Positions 11,839-18,550 of a stretch of 18,582 nt of DNA are shown here, piece by piece (within the stretch, counting starts at the first letter, position 1; every line of letters starts with the position of its first letter). A model generated the notes under the pieces. It saw only the letters and a list, made by a program, of their open reading frames with translations. It was not told the DNA's origin and did no database searches. The translations under genes were made by a program, and so were the position numbers. Origin of the DNA: UBA11606 sp964513285 (lineage in GTDB: Bacteria > Actinomycetota > Acidimicrobiia > Acidimicrobiales > Aldehydirespiratoraceae); the NCBI GenBank assembly GCA_964513285.1, contig CAZEML010000067.1:1-18582 (forward strand), in the 5' to 3' direction.

Positions 11839-13608
11839 ATGACGAGCCCGAATCCCAACAACGGTGGCGAAGCCCTGGTGAAGGCCCTCGAGTACGAGGG
11901 CGTCGACGTGATGTTCGGCCTGCCCGGCGGGGCGATCCTGCCGGTCTACGACCCGATCCGTGACTCCTCGATCCGCCACGTGCTCGTGCGTCACGAGCAG
12001 GGCGCCGGACACATGGCCGAGGGCTACGCGCACGCCACCGGCAAGCCCGGCGTGTGCATGGTCACCAGTGGCCCGGCGGCGACCAACGTCGTCACCCCGC
12101 TCGCCGACGCCATGCTCGACTCGGTCCCGATGGTCTGCATCACCGGTCAGGTTCCGCTCGCTGCGATCGGCACCGACGCCTTCCAGGAGTGCGATACCAC
12201 CGGCATCACGATGGCGGTGACCAAGCACAACTTCTTGGTCACCAGCGCCCAGGACATCCCGCGGATCATCCACGAGGCGTTCCACATCGCCACGACCGGC
12301 CGCCCTGGCCCGGTGCTCGTCGACATCCCGAAGGACATCGTCGACCCGGTCAATCCTCGCTCGGCGATGACCTGGTACGAGCCGGACTCGGTTCCGATGG
12401 AACTGCCCGGGTACCACCCGGTGATGGAGGGCGATCCGGCGCTCATCGAAGAAGCGGCCGCTCTGATCGCTCAGGCCGAGCGGCCCGTGCTCTACGTCGG
12501 CGGTGGCGTGCTCAAGGCCCGTGCCGCCGAACCGCTGCTGAAGCTCGCGGAGCTGCTCCAGATCCCGGTGGTCACGACGCTGATGGCCCGGGGTGCGTTC
12601 CCCGATCGCCACGAACTCTGCCTCGGTATGCCGGGCATGCACGGCAACTACACCGCCGTCACCGCCATGCAGAAGAGCGACCTGCTGATCTCGCTCGGCG
12701 CCCGCTTCGACGACCGGGTCACCGGCAAGCTCGACGGCTTCGCCCCTACGGCCAAGATCATCCACGTCGACATCGACCCTGCCGAACTCGGCAAGGTCCG
12801 TCAGTACAACGTCGGCATCCAGGGCGACTGCAAGCTCGTCATCGAGGGCCTCATCGAGGCCACCGAGAAGCTAGGCGCTTCGGCTCAGGCCGACCGCTCC
12901 GACTGGCGCTCGACCGTCTCGGGCTGGCAGGAGAAGTTCCCGCTCGTCTACGAACAGTCCGCTCCCGGCGACAAGCTCAAGCCGCAGTTCGTGATGGAGC
13001 AGCTGCGCGACGGCAACCCGCACGACACGATCCTGTGCTCGGGCGTCGGTCAGCATCAGATGCACGCCAGCCAGTTCTGGAAGTTCGATCACCCCTACAC
13101 CTGGATCAACTCCGGTGGCCTCGGCACGATGGGCTTCTCGATCCCGGCCGCGATCGGCGCCAAGGCCGGCATGCCCGACCGCCGCGTGTGGGCGGTCGAC
13201 GGCGACGGCAACTTCCAGATGACGGCCCAGGAGCTCGTCACGGCCACCGTCGAGGACATCCCGATCAAGGTGGCGCTCTTCAACAACAGCTACCTCGGCA
13301 TGGTCCGCCAGTGGCAGGAGATGTTCTACGACGAGCGGTTCTCTGAAGTGCACCTGAGCGACCACGTGCCCGACTATGTGAAGTGGGCCGAGTCGATGGG
13401 CGCGGTCGGTATCCGGGTCGAATCGCCCGAGGAGGTCGCTCCGGCGATCGCCAAGGCCAACGAGATCGACGACCGTTCCGTCGTCGTCGAGTTCGTCACC
13501 GACGCCCGCGAGAACGTCTTCCCGATGGTTCCGGCCGGCGCGACCAACTCCGAGGTCGTGGTCGACCCGAGTCAGCAGCCCCTCCTCGATCAGGAGCGTG
13601 GATCGTGA
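11839..13608 (+). CDS. ilvB: acetolactate synthase large subunit
   Basis: This is a 589-residue ThDP enzyme, full length. It condenses two pyruvates (or pyruvate plus 2-oxobutyrate) in the first common step of Val/Leu/Ile synthesis. Visible are the N-terminal FGLPGGAILPVYD, the catalytic Glu53 in RHEQGAGHMAEGYA, and the FAD/central domain. The ThDP-Mg motif runs GDGNF (from residue 455) to NNSYLGMVRQWQ. An in-frame ATG at 11746 would add 31 residues, but these lie inside the attenuator hairpins, so ATG 11839 (MTSPNPNNGGEAL) is chosen. The stop overlaps the ilvN start. Regulation by the upstream leader peptide and terminator is strongly suggested. Confidence 0.96.
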   Translation: MTSPNPNNGGEALVKALEYEGVDVMFGLPGGAILPVYDPIRDSSIRHVLVRHEQGAGHMAEGYAHATGKPGVCMVTSGPAATNVVTPLADAMLDSVPMVCITGQVPLAAIGTDAFQECDTTGITMAVTKHNFLVTSAQDIPRIIHEAFHIATTGRPGPVLVDIPKDIVDPVNPRSAMTWYEPDSVPMELPGYHPVMEGDPALIEEAAALIAQAERPVLYVGGGVLKARAAEPLLKLAELLQIPVVTTLMARGAFPDRHELCLGMPGMHGNYTAVTAMQKSDLLISLGARFDDRVTGKLDGFAPTAKIIHVDIDPAELGKVRQYNVGIQGDCKLVIEGLIEATEKLGASAQADRSDWRSTVSGWQEKFPLVYEQSAPGDKLKPQFVMEQLRDGNPHDTILCSGVGQHQMHASQFWKFDHPYTWINSGGLGTMGFSIPAAIGAKAGMPDRRVWAVDGDGNFQMTAQELVTATVEDIPIKVALFNNSYLGMVRQWQEMFYDERFSEVHLSDHVPDYVKWAESMGAVGIRVESPEEVAPAIAKANEIDDRSVVVEFVTDARENVFPMVPAGATNSEVVVDPSQQPLLDQERGS

Positions 13609-14105
13609 ACCCGACGCCGACCAGCCCGAAGTGGCACACACTCGTCGCCACCGTCGAGAACAAGCCGGGCGTGCTCGCCCGTGTCGCCGGACTCTTCTCT
13701 CGCCGGGGCTTCAACATCCATTCGCTCGCCGTCGCTCCGACCGACGACGAGAAGTTCAGCCGCATCACCTTCACCGTCGACATCGAGGGCACCCCGCTCG
13801 ATCAGGTCGTGAAGCAGCTCGACAAGCTCATCAACGTCGTGGACATCTCCGAGCTCAACCCGGCCGATTCGGTCGAACGTGAGCTGATGCTCATCACCGT
13901 CGAGATCGGTGAGTCCCGCAAGGAACTCATGGAGATCGTCGACGACTACCGGGCCTACGTGCTGTCCGACGGCGATGATCGGGTGATGCTGTCGTGGTCG
14001 GCTCGCCCGAGCCGTCTCGACGAGCTCGAAGAGCGCCTTCGACCCTTCGGCATCGTCGAACTCCAGCGCACCGGCCGCGTCGCCCTCCCATCCCTCGACG
14101 ACTGA
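13605..14105 (+). CDS. ilvN: acetolactate synthase small (regulatory) subunit
   Basis: This is a 166-residue protein starting at GTG 13605, which overlaps the ilvB stop (GTGA) and is preceded by AGGAGCG. The N-terminal ACT domain is clear: HTLVATVENKPGVLARVAGLFSRRGFNIHSLAVAPT, with the VENKPGVL.R..GLF.RRGFNI signature. The C-terminal small-subunit domain follows (VERELMLITVEI to VELQRTGRVALPSL). IlvN activates the catalytic subunit and confers feedback inhibition by valine. The ilvC gene, which usually follows in actinobacteria, is not here; instead a toxin gene converges with 11 bp between stops. Confidence 0.96.
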   Translation: MNPTPTSPKWHTLVATVENKPGVLARVAGLFSRRGFNIHSLAVAPTDDEKFSRITFTVDIEGTPLDQVVKQLDKLINVVDISELNPADSVERELMLITVEIGESRKELMEIVDDYRAYVLSDGDDRVMLSWSARPSRLDELEERLRPFGIVELQRTGRVALPSLDD

Positions 14106-14136
14106 CCCTTCGAGATTCAGTAGACGATGTCGAGGG
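14092..14136. terminator. candidate bidirectional terminator between ilvN and the MazF-like gene
   Basis: CCCTCGAC (14092-14099) is an exact inverted copy of GTCGAGGG (14129-14136). Inside, CTGA (14102-14105) pairs with TCAG (14117-14120). The structure spans the convergent stops of both genes. It lacks a clear T-run on either side, so its efficiency is uncertain. Confidence 0.35.
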
Positions 14137-14440
14137 CGTAGCGAAGCGCTTGATCGAGGCGCGCCCGTGTGAGCTCATCGAGATGGCCCACGGCTTCATC
14201 GTCGAGCGCATCGAGTGGCACGGTGATGATGTTGTCGCAGCTGATGACGCACGGTTCGGGCAGCCCGTGCTCGGGGCCGAGTTCGACCTCGGATCGGATC
14301 CCGCGAACGGTGCGGGTGATCGGCGCACACGTGACCGCGGTGAGTACTTCGATGGCTGCGTCGCGGGTGAGTACGCAGACCGGCCGACGGCCAGCAGGCG
14401 CGCCGAGATCGGCCCAGTAGATCTCGTTGCGAGCTACCAC
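14117..14440 (-). CDS. type II toxin, MazF/PemK family endoribonuclease
   Basis: This is a 107-residue protein. The start VARNEIYWADLGAPAGRRPVCVLTRD fits the MazF beta-barrel opening (R.GEI.W.DLG...G..RPV.V). Next come VTCAPITRTVRGIRSEVELGPEHGL (core strands T....RG...EV.L....GL) and CVISCDNIITVPLDAL. MazF toxins cleave mRNA or tRNA at short sequence motifs; the specificity cannot be read from the sequence. The start is GTG at 14440, overlapping the antitoxin stop by 7 bases, the usual antitoxin-then-toxin order. It converges with ilvN. Confidence 0.88.
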   Translation of the reverse strand: MVARNEIYWADLGAPAGRRPVCVLTRDAAIEVLTAVTCAPITRTVRGIRSEVELGPEHGLPEPCVISCDNIITVPLDALDDEAVGHLDELTRARLDQALRYALDIVY

Positions 14441-14685
14441 GCCGGGGTGGTCTCAGCAGCGAGTCTCCTGGCCGATTGAACCAGCGCAGGGTCAGCTGGA
14501 GTTCGGCGGTACGCGGCTTGGAGGTCGCGGTCGGCCTCGGCGAGCCGTTCGGCATCGAGGACGGCCTGGGCGCCTCGACGGATCAGCTCGGAACGGTTCG
14601 TCCCGAGGGCGCGAGCGAGGGCGTCGAGCTTCTCGACGAGATCGTCATCGAGCTGCACGAGTACCTGACGTCGAGCCATGTCCAT
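14434..14685 (-). CDS. ribbon-helix-helix antitoxin
   Basis: This is an 83-residue protein. MDMARRQVLVQLDDDLVEKLDALARALGTNRSELIRRGAQAVL is a standard ribbon-helix-helix: a beta strand (RRQVLVQLD), helix A (DDLVEKLDALARALG) and helix B (NRSELIRRGAQAVLD). The C-terminal tail (AYRRTPADPALVQSARRLAAETTPAW) would wrap the MazF-like toxin. Several starts are possible (14697, 14685, 14679). ATG 14685 is preferred because a -10-like TATGGT ends exactly seven bases upstream, suggesting a leaderless message. RHH antitoxins usually repress their own operon; the CCATATGG palindrome at 14694-14701 overlaps the -10 and is a candidate operator. Confidence 0.85.
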   Translation of the reverse strand: MDMARRQVLVQLDDDLVEKLDALARALGTNRSELIRRGAQAVLDAERLAEADRDLQAAYRRTPADPALVQSARRLAAETTPAW

Positions 14686-14692
14686 AGGGTAA

Positions 14693-14701
14693 ACCATATG
14701 G
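14693..14701 (-). promoter_or_regulatory. candidate -10 box and palindromic operator of the MazF/RHH operon
   Basis: On the minus strand TATGGT (14698-14693) lies seven bases before ATG 14685. It overlaps the perfect 8-bp palindrome CCATATGG (14694-14701). A second small palindrome, GTGTGACAC, lies at 14707-14715. Autoregulation is inferred from the RHH family. Confidence 0.4.
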
Positions 14702-14927
14702 TCGAGGTGTGACACTCAGGCGCCGGACCTGACCGATCGGTATTGCCGGATATCGCGTGCGTCGGCTCCGCCGGATCGCTGGCCGGGAAGGGCGGGGGCT
14801 TGTGTCCAAGTCGGGTTTCGCCTGCTTGGTGAGGACCCGTCGACGTCTTCGTGTTGGACGGATGTGAAGTTCTCGATCGCTTCTTCCGTTGGACGCTGAA
14901 CAGCACCCTCCGGCGTTCGTTCGGCCG

Positions 14928-15389
14928 CTATCGCCCCGGGGCCTTCGCTCCCGAGAGGTCGGCAGCAGGTACCCAAAGCGGCCCGACGATGGCGAGAAGC
15001 ACGAGCACGTTGAAGAAGGCGTTCCAGGGTGTTCCAGACGCGATCGAACCGGAGCTATCAACAACGAACCACGAGCAGGCACCGACAAGGAGCGCTCGAC
15101 GAACGCCCTCGGGGGCAAGATCGAAGACCCACTGTCGGAGCCCAACGATCATCAGCGCCCACCCGACCAGGAACCCGCCCGTGAGAGCAGATAGGAATCG
15201 GGTCGTTCCGCTGTCGTAGTTCTCAGCGTTGTTGCCAGGGCCGCTAAGAAAGTTGAGCGCCCATGTAGCGACGCCGTCACTCGACTCGTGAGCTGCCAGC
15301 GCGAAGAACGGGCCGAACCCTCCGATCACCACGGCCGAGACGATCAGCCAATTCTTGTGTCCCCTCAAGGACCGCGCTGTTTCCACCAT
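14928..15389 (-). CDS. four-helix membrane protein of unknown function
   Basis: This is a 153-residue hydrophobic protein. Likely membrane helices lie at about residues 13-33 (NWLIVSAVVIGGFGPFFALAA), 66-86 (LSALTGGFLVGWALMIVGL), 97-113 and 122-141 (WNAFFNVLVLLAIVGPLWV). Conserved-looking polar features include HESSDGVATW before helix 2, RxWVxDLAPEGVRRALL between helices 2 and 3, and DSSGSIASGTPWN before helix 4. I do not recognise a named domain. The start ATG 15389 is preceded by GAGGAG, a clear Shine-Dalgarno, unlike most genes here. It is divergent from the XRE-MmyB regulator and is its most likely target; this is inference. Confidence 0.75.
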   Translation of the reverse strand: MVETARSLRGHKNWLIVSAVVIGGFGPFFALAAHESSDGVATWALNFLSGPGNNAENYDSGTTRFLSALTGGFLVGWALMIVGLRQWVFDLAPEGVRRALLVGACSWFVVDSSGSIASGTPWNAFFNVLVLLAIVGPLWVPAADLSGAKAPGR

Positions 15390-15426
15390 GAGCTCCTCAC
15401 ACTTCGTTCGTCGGGAGAATCGTGCG

Positions 15427-15460
15427 TCCCGAAAAAGCCGGGATGCAACGAACTGATCAG
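15427..15460. promoter_or_regulatory. palindromic elements in the divergent membrane protein/XRE promoter region
   Basis: The 111-bp gap contains TCCCG (15427-15431) inverted to CGGGA (15439-15443) around an A-rich centre, and the perfect palindrome CTGATCAG (15453-15460). These are candidate operator sites for the adjacent XRE regulator. No binding evidence exists in the sequence itself. Confidence 0.3.
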
Positions 15461-15487
15461 GTAAGTGCGCGGCGAGAGCCGATCTCG

Positions 15488-15493
15488 TAGCGT
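15488..15493 (+). promoter_or_regulatory. candidate -10 box of a leaderless XRE regulator transcript
   Basis: TAGCGT is followed by seven bases (GCGAGCG) and ATG 15501. The hexamer and spacing are identical to those of the MATE gene. There is no Shine-Dalgarno. Confidence 0.45.
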
Positions 15494-15500
15494 GCGAGCG

Positions 15501-16373
15501 ATGGACGGCCGGGCCCCTGAGGACGACAAAGAGCTGGCGTCGGAAGCCGGACTGTTCTCAGCACTACTGCGGCACTGGCGAGGGAGATGCGGACTCAGCC
15601 AGCTCGACCTGTCCCTTGCCGCCGGCGTGTCGGCCCGACACATCAGCTACCTCGAGACCGGCCGCTCCAATCCGAGCCCCGAGATGATCCTCACGCTCGC
15701 GTCGGCCCTTGGCGTTCCCCTCCGACAGACCAACCAGATGCTTCGCGCTGCTGGCCACGAACCCGTCTTCGAAGACGACGAACGCAACCTACCCCAGTCG
15801 GTCTCCGACGCCCTTGAGCTCCTCAAGCGTCACAACGAGCCGTACCCCGTGATCATCATGGACCCGGCCTACAACGTTCGCGACACAAACCGCGCCGCCG
15901 CCACGGTCTTGCGCGAACTGCTCGGAGATCAATTCGCCAACCGGCTCACCGGCCCCGGCAAGCGGCAGCCCGGGCCAAATCTCGCTCGCGTCACCTTCGA
16001 ACCCGACGGAGCATCGAGCGTGCTCGCAAACTTTGACACCGTCGGAAGAGAGCTCCTCTGGCGCATCCAGCGAGAAGTACTCGCATATCCTGACGACGGC
16101 GAAATGGGCGCGCTGCTTCGCGAACTCACAGCCATGCCAACAGTTCACCCCGACTGGCGCCGATTCGACCCCTCTGACTACTCAGATCCAGCACTCGTGC
16201 TCCACTTCCGTTCCAACACACTCGAACTGAAGTTCCTCGCAACCCTCGCCGCCTTCCAGACCCCGCATCACGTCGAAGTCGAGCGCCTCAGAATCGAGAC
16301 ATGGTTCCCCTTCGACGCAACCACCGAAGAGACCTGCCGCAACCTGAGCCAAGACCCACAAGCGACACACTGA
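15501..16373 (+). CDS. XRE-family regulator with MmyB-like ligand-binding domain
   Basis: This is a 290-residue protein. Residues about 21-76 form an XRE helix-turn-helix: LRHWRGRCGLSQLDLSLAAGVSARHISYLETGRSNPSPEMILTLASALGVPL, with the typical S..DLA...GVS..HIS..E.GR..PS motif. From about 95 onward the sequence fits the MmyB-like domain (YPVIIMDPAYNVRDTNRAA; PNLARVTFEPDGA; HPDWRRFDP; LKFLATLAAFQTPHHVEVERLRIETWFP), which is thought to bind small ligands such as fatty acids. An upstream ATG in frame at 15465 would add 12 residues; ATG 15501 is chosen for its -10-like box at seven bases. It is divergent from the membrane protein. It probably represses one or both divergent promoters. Confidence 0.9.
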   Translation: MDGRAPEDDKELASEAGLFSALLRHWRGRCGLSQLDLSLAAGVSARHISYLETGRSNPSPEMILTLASALGVPLRQTNQMLRAAGHEPVFEDDERNLPQSVSDALELLKRHNEPYPVIIMDPAYNVRDTNRAAATVLRELLGDQFANRLTGPGKRQPGPNLARVTFEPDGASSVLANFDTVGRELLWRIQREVLAYPDDGEMGALLRELTAMPTVHPDWRRFDPSDYSDPALVLHFRSNTLELKFLATLAAFQTPHHVEVERLRIETWFPFDATTEETCRNLSQDPQATH

Positions 16374-16673
16374 AGATCGTGCTGACGACGGTTGGCGGTG
16401 ACAACTGATCTGGCTCGAGGTCCCAGCGGACGTTTCGCTCGCCCGTGACGTTGGCCGCCGACGAAGCCTCGGAAAGTAGAACCGACGCCGAACGCCCCAC
16501 GGCGGCCGGGACCACGAGTCGGAACGGATCTACATCAAAGAGGTCGACCCAACGCACAAGGCCGACTTCGCGGCGCCTCGCCTTGTTCGACGCGTGATCC
16601 GGAGCCGCCTCAAACGTCCTGGTGTCTACAGGCAGCACATAGCGGCACGTCGGGAGCGTTCTCGGCGAGGCGA
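16374..16673. other. gene-free gap, possibly degraded coding sequence
   Basis: Nothing recognisable is encoded here. Short protein-like stretches occur on both strands: minus GLVRWVDLFDVDPFRLVVPAAV around 16495-16560, and plus ERIYIKEVDPTHKADFAAP around 16515-16575. Neither has a start, a full-length frame or a family I recognise, so a decayed gene is possible but unproven. Confidence 0.3.
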
Positions 16674-16946
16674 TCAGCTGGCTTCGATGACGGCTGCGTA
16701 GCGTTGCTGGGCGGCTTGAGCGGAGGTGCCGAGGAGCTCGCCGATGCGCTGCCATGAGAGACCCTTGGTGCGGGCGGCGGTGACGGCGTCAAGGATCTGA
16801 CGCTCGCCGCGGGCGCGAGCGAGAGCGGCTCGTTCGAGCAGGTACTCCTCGACGGGGCGTTCGTCGTCGGGTTCGGGTTCGTAGTCCTCGAAGCGTTGGG
16901 CGAGTTCGTCGGCGTGGTCGAGGATCTCTTGGATCGATCGAGGCAT
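16674..16946 (-). CDS. small helix-turn-helix antitoxin-like protein
   Basis: This is a 90-residue acidic-then-basic protein. The N-terminus MPRSIQEILDHADELAQRFEDYEPEPDDE is helical and acidic. The C-terminal GLSWQRIGELLGTSAQAAQQRYA is a helix-turn-helix of the sigma-region-4-like type (SW..IG..LG.S..A..QRY). ATG 16946 overlaps the upstream gene's stop (TGATG) and is preceded by a very strong Shine-Dalgarno, GGAGGAGA. The coupling and sizes suggest the downstream partner of a toxin-antitoxin pair, probably the antitoxin and autorepressor. No specific family name can be assigned with certainty. Confidence 0.72.
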   Translation of the reverse strand: MPRSIQEILDHADELAQRFEDYEPEPDDERPVEEYLLERAALARARGERQILDAVTAARTKGLSWQRIGELLGTSAQAAQQRYAAVIEAS

Positions 16947-17179
16947 CAGGTCTCCTCCAGGAACTTGGGCCGGGCGGCCATGGCGTGAACGATGAACTCG
17001 ACACCCTCGGCCTCAACGACACCGATCTCGAGCAGCCGGGCAGAGGCGTCTGCGCCGATCAGCATCGTGAGGTCGTCGAGGTCGAACACCCGGATTGGGT
17101 GTCGGTAGGCGTGGAGCATGTCTTCGTCGTCGATCCCGTGTTTGCGGGCGCTCACCAGAATCACCGGATCCACATCCAT
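16946..17179 (-). CDS. small putative toxin (BrnT/RelE-like fold suspected)
   Basis: This is a 77-residue protein. VILVSARKHGIDDEDMLHAYRHPIRVFDLDDLTMLIGADASARLLEIGVVEAEGVEFIVHAMAARPKFLEE has the pattern of small actinobacterial proteins with S.HG...ED..HA...P..., a strand pair L.IG.D..GRLLEI.V, and a terminal IVHAM.ARPKF. The 'HG...ED..HA' start and 'HAM..R.K' end resemble the BrnT/DUF4258-type ribonuclease toxins. ATG 17179 is chosen over TTG 17182 because AAGG lies seven bases upstream. It is first in a two-gene unit (toxin before antitoxin, as in BrnTA and HigBA). It is divergent from the integrase with 71 bp between starts. The toxin role is inference. Confidence 0.7.
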   Translation of the reverse strand: MDVDPVILVSARKHGIDDEDMLHAYRHPIRVFDLDDLTMLIGADASARLLEIGVVEAEGVEFIVHAMAARPKFLEET

Positions 17180-17250
17180 CAACTTACCTTGATGCCGCCG
17201 GTGTGGGGTGGTCGCCTGGGTTCTCCATCCACTCTTGAAGGAGAACCACC

Positions 17251-18189
17251 ATGCACACCACCGCTTCGCATCGCAGTGAGACGGTCGGCCAGCTCGTGCT
17301 GGTCGATGTCGACCCGACTCGACGACGCGTCAACCGGGCGATCGCCGGGTTCCTGGCCGGCTACACCGGCACCACGCTGGAGGCCTACCGTCTCGACCTG
17401 CGCCAGTGGGCCACCTGGATCGACGCCGCCCGGCTGGGCATGTTCGATGTCGAACGGGCCCACATCGAGCTCTACGCCCGATGGTGCGAATCCGAAGGCA
17501 AAGCCCCCGCCACGATCGGCCGCCGGTTGTCGACGATCTGCGGGTTCTACAACTACTGCTCCGAAGAACGCCTCATCGACCGCAACCCCGCCGCCCACGT
17601 CCGCCGCCCGAAACAGAACCACGAATCGTCCACGCTGGGCCTCGATCGCAACGAACTCGGCGCGTTCCTGGTCCAGGCCGGGCTGTCCGGCGGTCGAGAC
17701 CACGCGTTGGCGTGCCTGCTCGCCTTGAACGGGTTGCGGATCTCCGAGGCGCTCGGCGCTGACATCGACAACCTCGACGTCAACCGCGGCCACCGCACCC
17801 TGTTCATCCACCGCAAAGGCAACAAGACCGCGACAATCCCGTTGTCGCCGCGCACGGCGCGGGCGCTGGATCTCTACGTCGGCGAACGAGAGACCGGGCC
17901 GCTCTTCTTGAACCATGACGGCACCCGCCGACTCGACCGCCACGCCTCAGCTCGGATCGTGCGGCGCCTCGCCAAGCGGGCCGGGATCGACAAGCGCATC
18001 TCACCGCACTCGCTGCGACACTCCTTCATCACCGCCGCCCTCGATGCCGGCGTGCCTCTCAGAGACGTCCAAGAAGCGGCGTCGCACGCCGACCCCCGAA
18101 CAACGATGCGCTACGACCGCGGCCGAGGATCCCTCGACCGCCACCCCACCTACATCGTCTCAACCTTCGTCGCCGGCGCCAGCCGCTAG
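17251..18189 (+). CDS. tyrosine recombinase/integrase
   Basis: This is a 312-residue protein with an N-terminal SAM-like core-binding domain (about 28-115: FLAGYTGTTLEAYRLDLRQWATWID...ATIGRRLSTICGFYNYC) and a C-terminal catalytic domain (about 130-305). All catalytic residues are visible: Arg163 (LNGLRISEALG), Lys189 (HRKGNKTATIPL), His253 and Arg256 (HSLRHSFI), His279 (ASHADPRTT) and Tyr288 (MRYDR). It should therefore be active, cutting and joining DNA through a phosphotyrosine. XerC/D-like size and architecture are seen, but the setting (next to toxin-antitoxin genes) suggests a mobile or island integrase rather than chromosomal dimer resolution. AAGGAGAA lies eight bases before ATG 17251. 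The att site was not identified. Confidence 0.93.
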   Translation: MHTTASHRSETVGQLVLVDVDPTRRRVNRAIAGFLAGYTGTTLEAYRLDLRQWATWIDAARLGMFDVERAHIELYARWCESEGKAPATIGRRLSTICGFYNYCSEERLIDRNPAAHVRRPKQNHESSTLGLDRNELGAFLVQAGLSGGRDHALACLLALNGLRISEALGADIDNLDVNRGHRTLFIHRKGNKTATIPLSPRTARALDLYVGERETGPLFLNHDGTRRLDRHASARIVRRLAKRAGIDKRISPHSLRHSFITAALDAGVPLRDVQEAASHADPRTTMRYDRGRGSLDRHPTYIVSTFVAGASR

Positions 18190-18505
18190 ACACCCGGGCG
18201 TTCGTCGGCTGCACCTTGGCGGAGGCCGGCGACCCGCCCGGTTAGTGCCGGATAGGGCGCTGGGGTGGCTCAAGGTCGCCGGACCAGCCCGCAGTCGCTC
18301 AGCAGGAAGCGCGTTTCCTCCAACCCATACATGGTCTGAATCTGGGTGGGGGGTCCGAAAGAACGCGGACACCCCCAACTGCGATTCCACACCAGGTGGC
18401 CAATGATCCTGTGCCCAAAAGCAGCCATCACGAACCTCACCAGAGGAGATCAAAGCGAACCTGAGCTTGCTGCGAGCGCAACGGCAGCGTTGATGGTGCC
18501 CGGCT

Positions 18506-18528
18506 CCCGCCTCTCGCGCTGAGGCGGG
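18506..18528. terminator. 8-bp GC-rich hairpin, possible terminator
   Basis: CCCGCCTC (18506-18513) and GAGGCGGG (18521-18528) are perfect complements around a 7-base loop. No T-run follows directly, so it could instead be part of a mobile-element boundary. Confidence 0.35.
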
Positions 18529-18550
18529 TCTGTCAGGAACTTTGTGGGCG
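18527..18550. mobile_element. possible terminal inverted repeat of an IS256-type element
   Basis: The stretch around GTCTGTCAGGAACTTTGTG resembles, from memory, the ends of actinobacterial IS256/mutator-type insertion sequences. No transposase is visible; it would lie beyond the window. The match is unverified and could be chance. Confidence 0.25.

Noticed and set aside
14790..14870. Minus-strand peptide HEDVDGSSPS, similar to spurious translations of tRNA T-arms
   Set aside because: The underlying bases do not contain the GGTTCGA core and no cloverleaf can be drawn.
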